Source: Modestobacter roseus
GTDB lineage: Bacteria > Actinomycetota > Actinomycetes > Mycobacteriales > Geodermatophilaceae
Direction of reading: 5' to 3'
Assembly: GCF_007994135.1 (NCBI RefSeq)
Contig: NZ_VLKF01000001.1
Span: forward strand, 3,844,001 to 3,908,000
DNA length: 64,000 nucleotides
Positions within the stretch are counted from its first letter, which is position 1, and the number at the start of each line of letters is the position of its first letter. Positions 25,497 to 34,353 of this stretch are shown here, piece by piece. The position numbers and the translations under genes were made by a program. Under the pieces are notes generated by a model. That model saw only the letters and a list, made by a program, of their open reading frames with translations, did not search any database and was not told where the DNA came from.

Positions 25497-26183
25497 GTGG
25501 AGGGATCCGGAGCCGGTGCTGGGCGCCGTCCCCCCGTGGACGTGGTCGTCGTCGACGACCACCCCTTGTTCAGCCGGGGCCTGGAGCTGCTGCTCCCCCC
25601 GGAGAGCGATGGCCGGGTACGCGTGGTGGCCACCACGGACGACGCGTCGGCCGGCGCCGCGCTCGTGCTGCGGCACCACGCGGACGTCGCCGTCGTCGAC
25701 CTGCACATGCCGCCCCCCGGCGGCACCCGGGCGATCGCGGCGATCCGCCGGGCCGACCCGATGGTGCGCATCGTGGCGCTGTCCGGGCTGGCCGAGGCCG
25801 ACGCCGCGCTGGAGGCGCTGCGCGCCGGCGCGAGCGGCTTCCTCCCCAAGACCGCCAGCCCGGAGGCGCTGGTGCGGCCGCTGCTCGCCGTGCTGGACGG
25901 CTGGTCGGTGATCCCGGAGTCGCTGTTGCGGCAACTGCTCGACGACGCCGCGCCCACCGCCGACCAGGGCATCGCCGCCCGGCTGACGGCCGACGACCGC
26001 CGGCTGTGGCGGCTGGTCGCGGCCGGGACGAGCACCGTCGACATCGCCACGACGCTGCACGTCTCGGAGCGCACGGTGAAGCGGCTGGTGGCCAACCTGC
26101 TGCGCCAGCTGAAGGTGGCCACCCGGGTGGAGGCCGCGGCGCTGGCCGGCCGGGTCGGGCTCGGGGAGGACGGCGCGGGCTGA
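25497..26183 (+). CDS. NarL-like response regulator
   Basis: The protein is about 228 residues. The receiver has VVVVDDHPLFSRGLEL, phospho-acceptor in VAVVDLHMPP and SGFLPKTASPEA. The C-terminal LuxR-type helix-turn-helix includes TVDIATTLHVSERTVKRLV, in which the usual LTxRE start is changed to LTADDRRLW. It is divergent from a soluble histidine kinase gene and probably pairs with it. The GTG has GGGAG four bases upstream; a GTG 13 codons later is an alternative start. Confidence 0.85.
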   Translation: MEGSGAGAGRRPPVDVVVVDDHPLFSRGLELLLPPESDGRVRVVATTDDASAGAALVLRHHADVAVVDLHMPPPGGTRAIAAIRRADPMVRIVALSGLAEADAALEALRAGASGFLPKTASPEALVRPLLAVLDGWSVIPESLLRQLLDDAAPTADQGIAARLTADDRRLWRLVAAGTSTVDIATTLHVSERTVKRLVANLLRQLKVATRVEAAALAGRVGLGEDGAG

Positions 26184-26314
26184 CACCACGGTGGGCCCGC
26201 CGCTGGTGTCCATCGCCCGCGCCCTACCCGGCGCACCCGCGCTCACGCGCGGACCGGACAGTTCCGTCACGTAAGGCGCTGACCGTCCGCCGTCCGGTCG
26301 CCTACCGTTCCCCC

Positions 26315-27421
26315 ATGACTCCCCGGATCGTCCTGTTCGGCGCCACCGGCCACACCGGTGGGCGGGTCGCGGCGGCGCTGGTAGCCCGCGGTGCGCACCC
26401 GGTGCTCGCCGGCCGCGACCCCGGCCGGCTGGGCGAGCTGGCCGATCGGCTCGGTGCCGACGGCGGCCCGCTGGAGACGGCGCGGGCCGACGTCACCGAC
26501 GCCGGCTCGGTCCGCGCCCTGCTGTCGGCCGGGGACGTGCTGGTCAGCACCGTCGGCCCGTTCCTCCGCCTCGGCGAGCCGGCGGTCACCGCCGCGGTCG
26601 ACGCCGGCGCGGTGTACCTGGACTCGACCGGCGAGCCGCCCTTCCTGCGCCGGGTGTTCGAGGAGTTCGGCCCCCGCGCCGAGCGCTCCGGCGCCGCCCT
26701 CCTCACCGCCTTCGGGCACGACTACGTGCCCGGCAACCTCGCCGCCGCGCTGGCCCTGGCCGATGCCGGGTCCCGCGCGCACCGGGTCGACGTCGGCTAC
26801 GCCCTGGACGGGGTGCGCGGCCAGGCCTTCTCCCGCGGCACGTTCACCTCGCTGCTGGGCGTCGCGCTGGAGGAGGGGCACGCCTTCCGGGACGGCCGGC
26901 TGGTCGAGGAGCCGGCCGGCACCCGCACCTGGGTCTTCGACGCGGCCGGGCGCCGGCGCGAGGGGCTGTCGGTCGGCGGGTCGGAGCACCTCGCGCTGCC
27001 CGGGCTCGCGCCCACGCTGCGGGAGGTCGGTGTCTGCCTGGACTGGTTCGGCCCGGCCACCCCGGTCGCGCACCGGCTCGCGCCGCTGGCGCCCCGGCTG
27101 CGGCGGGTCCCCGGGGCGCAGGCCGGCCTGACCCGGCTCACCGACCTGGTCGCCGGCCGGTTCGCCGAGGCGCCGTCGGCGGGCGGGGAGGTGCGCACCA
27201 CCGTCGTCGCCGAGGTCCGCGACGTCCGGGGCACCCGGGTGGCCCGGGCCGAGCTGACCGGCCCCGACCCCTACGCGATGACCGCCGACCTGCTCGCCTG
27301 GGGCGCGGTGCGCGCCGCCGCCGGCGGCGTGACCGGGGTCGGGGCCCTCGGACCGGTGCAGGCCTTCGGCCTGGCGGAGCTCACCGCCGGCGCCGCCACG
27401 GCGGGGCTGCTGCGGCGGTGA
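26315..27421 (+). CDS. Saccharopine-dehydrogenase-like NAD(P)-binding oxidoreductase
   Basis: The 368-residue protein starts RIVLFGATGHTGGRVAAALV, a Rossmann fold of the saccharopine dehydrogenase/trans-acting enoyl reductase family. VSTVGPFLRLGEPAV and YLDSTGEPPFL are conserved in that family. Members act on lipids or polyketides, or are uncharacterised. TACCGT ends six bases before the ATG and there is no ribosome site, which suggests a leaderless message. The TGA overlaps the GTG of the MutL gene. Confidence 0.82.
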   Translation: MTPRIVLFGATGHTGGRVAAALVARGAHPVLAGRDPGRLGELADRLGADGGPLETARADVTDAGSVRALLSAGDVLVSTVGPFLRLGEPAVTAAVDAGAVYLDSTGEPPFLRRVFEEFGPRAERSGAALLTAFGHDYVPGNLAAALALADAGSRAHRVDVGYALDGVRGQAFSRGTFTSLLGVALEEGHAFRDGRLVEEPAGTRTWVFDAAGRRREGLSVGGSEHLALPGLAPTLREVGVCLDWFGPATPVAHRLAPLAPRLRRVPGAQAGLTRLTDLVAGRFAEAPSAGGEVRTTVVAEVRDVRGTRVARAELTGPDPYAMTADLLAWGAVRAAAGGVTGVGALGPVQAFGLAELTAGAATAGLLRR

Positions 27422-28665
27422 CCATCCGGCTGGCCTGCGTCGACATCGGCTCGACCTGGACCAAGGCGGCGCTGGTCGAGCTGCCCGGCGGGCGGCTGCT
27501 GGACACCCGCCAGGCGCCCACCACCCCCGACGACGTCGTCGCCGGCGTGCTCGCCGCCACCGCCGGGTGGGACGCCGAGGTGCGCGCCTGCTCCAGCGCC
27601 GGGGGCGGGCTGCGGCTGGCGGTCGTCGGCTACGAGGAGCTGATCAGCGCCGAGGCCGGGCACCGGGCCGCGCTCTCCGCCGGCGCCAGGGTGGTGCACG
27701 TGGCCGCCGGTCGGCTCGACGGCGGTGCGCTGGCCGCGCTCGCGGACGCCAGCCCGGACGTCGTCCTGCTGGTCGGGGGCACCGACGGCGGCGACGCCAC
27801 GGTGCTGCGGCACAACGCGGCGGCGCTGGCCGGGGTGGCGGCGCCCGCGCCGGTGGTGCTGGCCGGCAACGCCGCGGTCCGCGACGAGGTGGCCGCGGTG
27901 CTGACCGCCGCCGGCGCGCCCGTCACGGCGGTCGGCAACGTGCTGCCCGACATCGGGCTGCTCGCCCCGGAGCCGGCCCGCGCGGCGATCCGCGAGGTGT
28001 TCCTGACCCACGTCATCGGCGGGGACCGCTTGTCGGCCGACGCGCGGCTGCGCCGGTGGGTGCGCGCGGTCACCCCGGACGCGGTGCTCGACGGCGTCGC
28101 GGCGCTCGCCGCGCTGCGTGTGGACGCGGAGTGCCCGGGCGTGCTGGTGCTCGACGTCGGCGGGGCCACCACCGACGTGCACTGCGTGCCCGCGGTCGAT
28201 GCCGAGCAAGCCGGGCTGCAGCGCGCGGCGGTCGGCGTGCCGGCCCGGCGGCGCACCGTGGAGGGCGACCTCGGGGTGCACAGCAGCGCCGGTGCCCTGC
28301 GCACCGCCGCCCGGGCCGAGGGGCTGGCCGACCCGGGCGAGGAGCCGCTGGCGCTGGGCGAGGCCGCGGCCGTCGTCGCGCTGCGCCGGCACCTGCGGGC
28401 GGAGGCCGGCTACGGGCCGGGCGGGGCCAGCGCGCGCGGGGTCGGGCTGGTCGTGCTCTCCGGCGGGGTCTTCCGGCACGCGGCACCGAACGACGTCGCC
28501 GCGGTCGTGGACCGGGTGGCCGCCGACCGGGGTGGTGCGGGCGGGGTGCTGGGGCGCGCCGACGTCGTCGTCGACACGCGGTACGTGCTGGCCGCCGCGG
28601 GGCTGCTGGCCGGCGACGAACCGGCGGCCGCCGCCGGACTGCTCGGCGCGCTGCTGCCGGGCTGA
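27418..28665 (+). CDS. MutL/GlmL-family ASKHA ATPase (glutamate mutase accessory-like)
   Basis: The 415-residue protein begins LACVDIGSTWTKAALVEL, the phosphate-binding loop of the actin/Hsp70/hexokinase ATPase fold. LLVGGTDGGDA, VLVLDVGGATTDVHCVP and VVLSGGVFRHA are the other loops. The family (MutL, GlmL) is thought to repair or load the cobalamin-dependent glutamate mutase. No glmE or glmS-type mutase gene is present in this window. The coupling to a Rossmann-fold reductase gene by a GTGA overlap is therefore notable. Confidence 0.85.
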   Translation: MTIRLACVDIGSTWTKAALVELPGGRLLDTRQAPTTPDDVVAGVLAATAGWDAEVRACSSAGGGLRLAVVGYEELISAEAGHRAALSAGARVVHVAAGRLDGGALAALADASPDVVLLVGGTDGGDATVLRHNAAALAGVAAPAPVVLAGNAAVRDEVAAVLTAAGAPVTAVGNVLPDIGLLAPEPARAAIREVFLTHVIGGDRLSADARLRRWVRAVTPDAVLDGVAALAALRVDAECPGVLVLDVGGATTDVHCVPAVDAEQAGLQRAAVGVPARRRTVEGDLGVHSSAGALRTAARAEGLADPGEEPLALGEAAAVVALRRHLRAEAGYGPGGASARGVGLVVLSGGVFRHAAPNDVAAVVDRVAADRGGAGGVLGRADVVVDTRYVLAAAGLLAGDEPAAAAGLLGALLPG

Positions 28666-28672
28666 GTGCGGC

Positions 28673-30157
28673 TCAGCGGGCGAGAGTGCCTGCCCACGGA
28701 CCCGAGGCGACGACGGCGAAGCCCGCGGCCTCGTCCGCGGCCATGTCGACCGCCGCGTAGCCGCCGCTGCCCGCGCCGACGCAGGCCTGCACGGTGGCCA
28801 GCCCGGCCCGCCGCTGGAAGAAGGTCTGCCGCACCTCCCAGCCGACCACCGCCCGCCGCTGCAGCACCACGTGCTCGCGCACCAGCCAGCCCGACCGCAC
28901 CGCGAGCGTCGACCCGCCCGCCGCGTGCCCGAGCGAGGCGTACCGCGCCCGCGCGACCGGGTACGCCAGCACGGTCAGCACCCCGCCGACGGCCAGCAGC
29001 GGCCACCAGCCCGACCGTGCGGTGAGCACTGCCCCGGCCAGCAGGACGACGAGGGCGGGCACCAGCGCGCGCAGCACCAGGCGGCGCAGCGCGGCGCGCG
29101 GGTGCGGGCGCAGCGGCCCCGGGCTCGGCGCCAGGGCGTCGCTCAGCAGCCAGGCCTGGGCGCGGGGTCCCAGCGGCAGCAGCTGACCGCGGCGGGCGGC
29201 GTCGCCCAGGCCGGTGACCAGGGCGGTGGCCCGGGCGGCGCCGACCAGGCGCATGCCCAGCCCGTCGCTCACCGCGCAGCCGCGGATCCGGTCGACCTCC
29301 AGGTCGGTGTGCCGGCGGGTGAGCAGCCCGCGCTCGGCGACCAGCGACCCGCCGCGGCGGACCAGCCGGAACCGCCAGTTGACCACCGCGGCCCCCAGCA
29401 CCGACGCGACCGCCAGCAGCACCAGTGCCCCGGCCACCACCGCGGCGATGAACCAGCCGTCGACGAGGTCCAGCTGCTCGACCCCGGGGGTCAGTTCGGG
29501 GACGAAGTCGTCGGGCAGCTCGTCGACCAGCCGGAACAGCGCGCCGACCGCGGCCAGCGGCACCACCAGGTAGGTGCCGATCAGCGGCGCGTACAGCAGC
29601 CAGCCGGGCCGCAGCCGCACCAGCTCCTCCTCGGCCGGCTCCGGCGCGGAGTGCCGGCCGGTGGCCACCGCGGGGGCCGCGTGCCGGTGGGAGAGCAGGT
29701 GCTCCCGCAACCGGTCGCCCTCGGCGCGGGGCACGCCGTCCACGACGAGCTCCTCGTCGTTCCCGGCGGCGCCGGCAGCGGCGTCGATCCGCACCCGGAC
29801 CAGCCCGAACAGCCGGTGCAGCAGCGGGGTCTCGACCTCCACGCCCCGGATCCGGTCGATCGGCACGGTCCGGGTGGAGCGGGACACCAGCCCGCGGGTG
29901 ACGACCACCGAGGTCTCCCCGGCGGCGTAGCTGAACCGCCACCAGGTCAGCGCGGCCCAGGCCAGCGACAGCACCGTCACCCCGACGACGAGCGCCGCGG
30001 CCGCCCAGGGCCCGCCGTCCAGCCCCCGGCCGGCGGCGACCGCCAGCGCGACCGGCACCAGCGAGCGGGCCTGCTTGAAGGTGACCGTGTGCACCAGCAG
30101 CACCCGCGGGGACGTGCGCCGGCCGACCGGGGCCGCCGGCTGGGGCGGCGCCGTCAC
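28673..30157 (-). CDS. PH-domain (bPH2/DUF304) membrane protein, YdbT-like
   Basis: The 494-residue protein has three PH-like repeats, each preceded by a pair of transmembrane helices: RGLVSRSTRTVPIDRIRGVEVE, then RGLLTRRHTDLEVDRIRGCAVSD and RSGWLVREHVVLQRRAVVGW. This is the YdbT plan. Function is unknown; YdbS/YdbT have been linked to envelope stress. It overlaps the upstream small PH-domain gene by four bases and converges on mutL with a seven-base gap. Confidence 0.9.
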   Translation of the reverse strand: MTAPPQPAAPVGRRTSPRVLLVHTVTFKQARSLVPVALAVAAGRGLDGGPWAAAALVVGVTVLSLAWAALTWWRFSYAAGETSVVVTRGLVSRSTRTVPIDRIRGVEVETPLLHRLFGLVRVRIDAAAGAAGNDEELVVDGVPRAEGDRLREHLLSHRHAAPAVATGRHSAPEPAEEELVRLRPGWLLYAPLIGTYLVVPLAAVGALFRLVDELPDDFVPELTPGVEQLDLVDGWFIAAVVAGALVLLAVASVLGAAVVNWRFRLVRRGGSLVAERGLLTRRHTDLEVDRIRGCAVSDGLGMRLVGAARATALVTGLGDAARRGQLLPLGPRAQAWLLSDALAPSPGPLRPHPRAALRRLVLRALVPALVVLLAGAVLTARSGWWPLLAVGGVLTVLAYPVARARYASLGHAAGGSTLAVRSGWLVREHVVLQRRAVVGWEVRQTFFQRRAGLATVQACVGAGSGGYAAVDMAADEAAGFAVVASGPWAGTLAR

Positions 30158-30663
30158 GTGGCGACGTCCCGCACCTGCTCCGCGCGGCGGGCGAGGTCCT
30201 CGGCGACCTGCCGGGCGACGTCGACCTCCAGGTGCCAGATCCGCACCGTGCCCTGCGACGACGCGGTGAGCACCGAGACGGTGGCCAGGCCGAACATCGT
30301 CTGCAGCAGGCCGCGGTTGACGTCGACGGTCTGGATCCGCGAGATCGGCACCAGCGTCCAGGTGCGGTTCAGCCAGCCGGTGAGCGTGTAGACCGCCTCG
30401 CCGGTGACCTCCCACCGGTGCACCCGCCAGCGCAGCCGCGGCTGCACGCCGACGGCGAGGACCAGGTCGACGACGAGCAGGGCGACCGCGGCCCAGCGCA
30501 GCAGGCGCACCCAGCCGCCGGCGTCCAGCGGCACGAACAGCCAGAACGCGGCCACGGCGGCCGCCCAGAACAGCACGCCCAGCGCGCCCTGCACCGTCCA
30601 CAGGCCGATGGCCGACCGGGACAGCGGCCAGGCGGGGTCCCGGGCCGGCAGGGGAGCGGACAT
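30154..30663 (-). CDS. PH-domain (bPH2/DUF304) membrane protein, YdbS-like
   Basis: The 169-residue protein has two transmembrane helices (about 25-45 and 55-75) followed by one bacterial PH domain (WEVTGEAVYTLTGWLNRTW, RIQTVDVNRGLLQTMFGL, IWHLEV). It is the single-domain partner of the larger PH protein encoded downstream with a GTGA overlap, the ydbS-ydbT arrangement. The two proteins probably form a membrane complex. Confidence 0.9.
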   Translation of the reverse strand: MSAPLPARDPAWPLSRSAIGLWTVQGALGVLFWAAAVAAFWLFVPLDAGGWVRLLRWAAVALLVVDLVLAVGVQPRLRWRVHRWEVTGEAVYTLTGWLNRTWTLVPISRIQTVDVNRGLLQTMFGLATVSVLTASSQGTVRIWHLEVDVARQVAEDLARRAEQVRDVAT

Positions 30664-30747
30664 CGCCGCCCATCCTCGCAGCACGGGGTGCCCGGCCCGC
30701 GTTCCGGCGCTCGGGGACGGGCGGCGCACGCATGCCACGATGGGGGG

Positions 30748-31080
30748 ATGATGCCTCAGCAGATCCCGACCGTGCCGGCTGCCGAGGTCCCCGAGGACGC
30801 CGTCGTGCTGGACGTCCGCGAGGACGACGAGTGGGCCGCCGGGCACATCGAGGGCGCCACCCACATCCGGATGGGCGACGTGCCGGCGCGGCTGGACGAG
30901 GTGCCCGAGGGCGACCCGGTCTACGTCACCTGCCGCAGCGGCGGCCGCTCCGCCCGGGTGGCCGCGTGGCTGAACCAGAACGGCTACGACGCGGTGAACG
31001 TCGGCGGCGGCATGGGCGAGTGGGACGCCGCCGGCCGGCCGATGGTCAGCGAGACCGGCCGCCCGGCCTACGTCGTGTGA
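30748..31080 (+). CDS. Rhodanese-domain protein
   Basis: The 110-residue single rhodanese domain has the active-site loop VTCRSGGRSARVA with catalytic Cys at about residue 62, DVREDDEWAAGHIEGA and the end VNVGGGMGEW. Such proteins transfer sulfane sulfur from thiosulfate or persulfides. There are two adjacent ATG codons preceded by a G-run; CACGAT ends six bases before the first, so the message may be leaderless. A perfect palindrome follows the stop. Confidence 0.9.
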   Translation: MMPQQIPTVPAAEVPEDAVVLDVREDDEWAAGHIEGATHIRMGDVPARLDEVPEGDPVYVTCRSGGRSARVAAWLNQNGYDAVNVGGGMGEWDAAGRPMVSETGRPAYVV

Positions 31081-31082
31081 CC

Positions 31083-31116
31083 CCTGAGGGCGAAAATGGC
31101 CATTTTCGCCCTCAGG
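31083..31116. terminator. Perfect 34-bp palindrome, bidirectional terminator
   Basis: The arms of 17 bases are exact reverse complements with no spacer. It lies between the convergent rhodanese and acyl-CoA ligase genes and contains the ligase stop codon. A/T-rich runs (AAAA and TTTT) inside the stem could help release in both directions. Confidence 0.8.
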
Positions 31117-32728
31117 AGGTGGCGGGGAACTCGGCGAAGCGGGCGCGCAGGTCCTTCTTGGAGAACTTGCCGACGCTGGTCTTCGGCACCTCGTCGATGA
31201 ACTCGACCGCGTCGGGCAGCCACCAACTGGCCACCTGCGGCCGCACGTGGTCCAGGATCTCCTGCTCGGTGGCGGTCTCCCCGGCCTTCAGCACGACGCA
31301 GGCCAGCGGCCGCTCGCCCCACTTCGGGCTGGGGACCGCCACGACCGCGGCCTCGGCGACCGCCGGGTGGCTCATGATCGCGTTCTCCAGGTCGACCGAG
31401 GAGATCCACTCGCCGCCGGACTTGATCAGGTCCTTGGTGCGGTCGGCGATCCGGATGCTGCCGAAGGCGTCCATCGCCGCGACGTCGCCGGTCTTCATCC
31501 ACCCGTCGGGCGTGGTCAGCTCGGTGCCGGCGTCGGCCTCGTAGTACTCCTGCGCGCACCACGGCCCGCGCACCTGCAGCTCGCCGGTGGCGACGTCGTC
31601 CCAGGGCAGCGGGTCGGTGGTGCCGGCCTCGACGATGCGCGCCTCCACCCCGAACAGCGGGATGCCCTGCCGCGCCCGCTGGGCGGTGATCGTCTCGGCG
31701 TCGGCGTCGTCGTACCGCCGGGCGAGCGTGCCGCCGGAGGCGACCGGGTGGGTCTCGGTCATGCCCCAGGCCTGGTAGATCGGCAGCCCGACCTGCTCCT
31801 CGTAGGCCCGGGACAGCGCGGGCGGCACCGCGGAGCCGCCGCAGCCGATCTTGCGCAGCCGGTGGGGGCGGCCGGCCAGGTGCGGCAGCATCCCCTGCCA
31901 GATGGTGGGCACCCCGGCGGTGAAGGTGACGCTCTCGGTGACGATCAGGTCGGCCAGCGCCTGCGGCTGCATCATCGGCCCGGGGAACACCATCGCCGCC
32001 CCGGCCGCCGGCGCCGCCTGCGCGATGCCCCAGGCGTTGGCGTGGAACATCGGGACGACGGGCATCGCGACGTCGTCGATCCCGATGCCGAAGCCGTTCG
32101 GCGCGACCACCGCCATCGTGTGCAGCACCGTCGAGCGGTGCGAGTAGACGACGCCCTTCGGGTTGCCGGTGGTGCCGCTCGTGTAGCACATCGCCGCGGC
32201 CGACCGCTCGTCCCGGACGTCGAACTCGACCGGCTCGGCGGCGGCGACGAGCTCCTCGTAGTCGTGCACCCGCGGGTCGTCGGGCACCTCGGCGTCCCCG
32301 CCGTCGTCCATCACCACCACGTGCCGGACGGTCGGCATCGTGTCGATCAGCGGCCAGAGCAGCGGGAGCACCGTGCGGTCGACGAAGACGACCTCGTCCT
32401 CGGCGTGGTTGGCGATGTAGGTCAGCTGCTCGGGGAAGAGCCGCACGTTGAGCGTGTGCAGCACCCGCCCGGTGCACGGGACGGCGAAGTAGAGCTCCAG
32501 GTGGCGGGCGGAGTTCCAGGCGAAGGTGCCCACCCGGCCGTCGGCGCTGACCCCCAGGGTGTCCAGGACGCCGCCCAGCCGCCGGGTGCGCCGTGCCCAC
32601 TCGGCGTAGGTCGTGCGGGTCGGGCCGGTGGGGGAGTTGGTGACGATCGGGACGTCGCCGTGGTGGGCCTCGGCGTGCCGGAAGATCGTGTCGATCGTGA
32701 GAGGGACGTCCTGCATCAGCCCGCGCAT
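31112..32728 (-). CDS. Medium/long-chain fatty acid-CoA ligase
   Basis: The 538-residue enzyme belongs to the ANL superfamily. It has the AMP-binding motif CYTSGTTGNPKGVVYSH, then YQAWGMTETHPVAS, GWMKTGDVAAMD and the C-terminal lysine region KTSVGKFSKKDLR. It activates a carboxylic acid to its adenylate and CoA thioester. Similarity is closest to the long-chain/medium-chain branch. The start is placed at MRGLMQDV; MQDVPLTID four codons later is also possible. Its stop lies in the terminator palindrome. Confidence 0.9.
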   Translation of the reverse strand: MRGLMQDVPLTIDTIFRHAEAHHGDVPIVTNSPTGPTRTTYAEWARRTRRLGGVLDTLGVSADGRVGTFAWNSARHLELYFAVPCTGRVLHTLNVRLFPEQLTYIANHAEDEVVFVDRTVLPLLWPLIDTMPTVRHVVVMDDGGDAEVPDDPRVHDYEELVAAAEPVEFDVRDERSAAAMCYTSGTTGNPKGVVYSHRSTVLHTMAVVAPNGFGIGIDDVAMPVVPMFHANAWGIAQAAPAAGAAMVFPGPMMQPQALADLIVTESVTFTAGVPTIWQGMLPHLAGRPHRLRKIGCGGSAVPPALSRAYEEQVGLPIYQAWGMTETHPVASGGTLARRYDDADAETITAQRARQGIPLFGVEARIVEAGTTDPLPWDDVATGELQVRGPWCAQEYYEADAGTELTTPDGWMKTGDVAAMDAFGSIRIADRTKDLIKSGGEWISSVDLENAIMSHPAVAEAAVVAVPSPKWGERPLACVVLKAGETATEQEILDHVRPQVASWWLPDAVEFIDEVPKTSVGKFSKKDLRARFAEFPATS

Positions 32729-32781
32729 GGCCGCATGGTGCCAGTGACGCCGCTCACGATCCACTGGGGCAGGATCGATCC

Positions 32782-34170
32782 GTGACGAATGCGCGGGGGC
32801 AGGTCATCCAGGTCGACGGCGACCGGCTCGTCGGATCCGACGGCGGCACCGTGGTGCTCCGCGGCACGAGCCTCGGCGGCTGGCTGAACATGGAGAACTT
32901 CATCACCGGCTTCCCGGGGACGGAGTCCCAGCAGCGGCGCGCGCTGCGGGCCGCGCTGGGCGAGGAGGGGTACGACCGGTTCTCCGGCCGCTTCCTCGAC
33001 GACTTCTTCACCGACGCCGACGCGCAGTACCTGGCCTCGCTCGGGCTGAACTGCGTGCGCATCCCGTTCAGCTACCGGCACTTCGAGGACGACATGCGCC
33101 CGGGGGAGCTGAAGGCCGAGGGGTTCCGCCGGCTGGACCAGGCCGTCGACGCCTGCGCCCGCGCCGGGATCCACAGCATCCTCGACCTGCACGCCGTCCC
33201 CGGCGCGCAGAACCAGCACTGGCACAGCGACAACCCGACCCACTGGGCGCACTTCTGGACCCACCGGCACTTCCAGGACCGCGTCGTCGGCCTGTGGGAG
33301 GCGCTCGCCGAGCACTACCGCGGCAACCCGTGGGTGGCCGGCTACAACCCGGTCAACGAGCCCGGCGACGCCGTCGGCGAGGCGATCGGCCCGTTCTACC
33401 GGCGGCTGGAGGCCGCGATCCGCGCCGTCGACCCCGACCACGTGCTGTTCCTCGACGGCAACCGCTACTCCACCCAGTTCGACCAGCTCGGCGACCCGCT
33501 GCCCAACACCGTCTACACCGCGCACGACTACGCCCTGCCGGGCTTCGTCGACGGCGGCCCGTACCCGGGGCTGAGCCGCGGCAGGTTCGTCGACCGGGGC
33601 GTCGTCGAGCAGACGTTCCTGGAGCGGACGGCGTACATGCGCGAGACCGGGACGCCGATCTGGGTCGGTGAGTTCGGGCCGGTCTACACCGGCGACCCCG
33701 CCCGGGACGCCCAGCGGTACCAGCTGCTCCGCGACCAGCTCGAGCTCTACCGCGAGCACGGCGCGAGCTGGGCGCTGTGGACCTACAAGGACATCGGCCT
33801 GCAGGGCCTGGTCACCGTCCCGCCCACCTCGCCCTACCTGGAACGGATCGCCCCGGTGCTGGCGAAGAAGGCCCGGCTGGGCGTCGACTCCTGGGGCTCG
33901 ACCGACGCCGGCGTCCGCGACGTGCTGGCGCCGATCGAGGAGCTCGTCGCCCGGGAGTTCCCCGACTTCCAGCCCTACCCCTGGGGTCAGCAGCGGTGGG
34001 TCCACGGCATCGTCCGGCACGTGCTGCTCGCCGAGGCGATGGTCGGTGACTTCGGGGCCGCGTTCACCGGGGTGCCGCCGGCGGAGGCCGAGGAGCTGGC
34101 CGGGGCGTTCGCCTTCGACCGCTGCGTCGTCCGGGAGCCGCTGGCGCAGCTGCTGCGCGACTCCGCGTGA
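32782..34170 (+). CDS. Glycoside hydrolase family 5 protein, no signal peptide
   Basis: The 462-residue protein has the GH5 core: RGTSLGGWLNMENFITG, NCVRIPFSYRHFEDD, ILDLHAVPGAQN, acid/base Glu in YNPVNEPGD (E193) and nucleophile in WVGEFGPVY (E297). No export signal is visible, so the enzyme should act on sugars already imported. The substrate is unknown; beta-glucan, exoglucanase-like and glycosylceramide-like members share these motifs. It lies just before the arabinose regulon but has its own short upstream region. Confidence 0.88.
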   Translation: MTNARGQVIQVDGDRLVGSDGGTVVLRGTSLGGWLNMENFITGFPGTESQQRRALRAALGEEGYDRFSGRFLDDFFTDADAQYLASLGLNCVRIPFSYRHFEDDMRPGELKAEGFRRLDQAVDACARAGIHSILDLHAVPGAQNQHWHSDNPTHWAHFWTHRHFQDRVVGLWEALAEHYRGNPWVAGYNPVNEPGDAVGEAIGPFYRRLEAAIRAVDPDHVLFLDGNRYSTQFDQLGDPLPNTVYTAHDYALPGFVDGGPYPGLSRGRFVDRGVVEQTFLERTAYMRETGTPIWVGEFGPVYTGDPARDAQRYQLLRDQLELYREHGASWALWTYKDIGLQGLVTVPPTSPYLERIAPVLAKKARLGVDSWGSTDAGVRDVLAPIEELVAREFPDFQPYPWGQQRWVHGIVRHVLLAEAMVGDFGAAFTGVPPAEAEELAGAFAFDRCVVREPLAQLLRDSA

Positions 34171-34261
34171 TCCGGCGGGCGCCTCCGCAGGCGGGCCGGT
34201 GGGTGCGGCGGCCGGGTGAACGACTCGTGACACGACTGTGACAACGATCGGGTCACTGAGC

Positions 34262-34291
34262 TTGACGAACCACGGTTGTTAGCGCTCACAC
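34262..34291 (+). promoter_or_regulatory. Promoter with LacI-type operator before the sugar-binding protein gene
   Basis: A TTGACG -35-like hexamer at 34262 is followed by TTGTTAGCGCTCACAC at 34276-34291. That matches 14 of 16 bases of the perfect palindrome TTGTTAGCGCTAACAA found before araB. The site would cover the -10 region, so binding should repress. The remaining gap (34171-34353) shows nothing else. Confidence 0.75.
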
Positions 34292-34353
34292 TGTCTCAGC
34301 TCGCACCGAGGCGGGCCTGCGCCATCGGGCGGCAGATGTCTCGAAGGAGAGAT

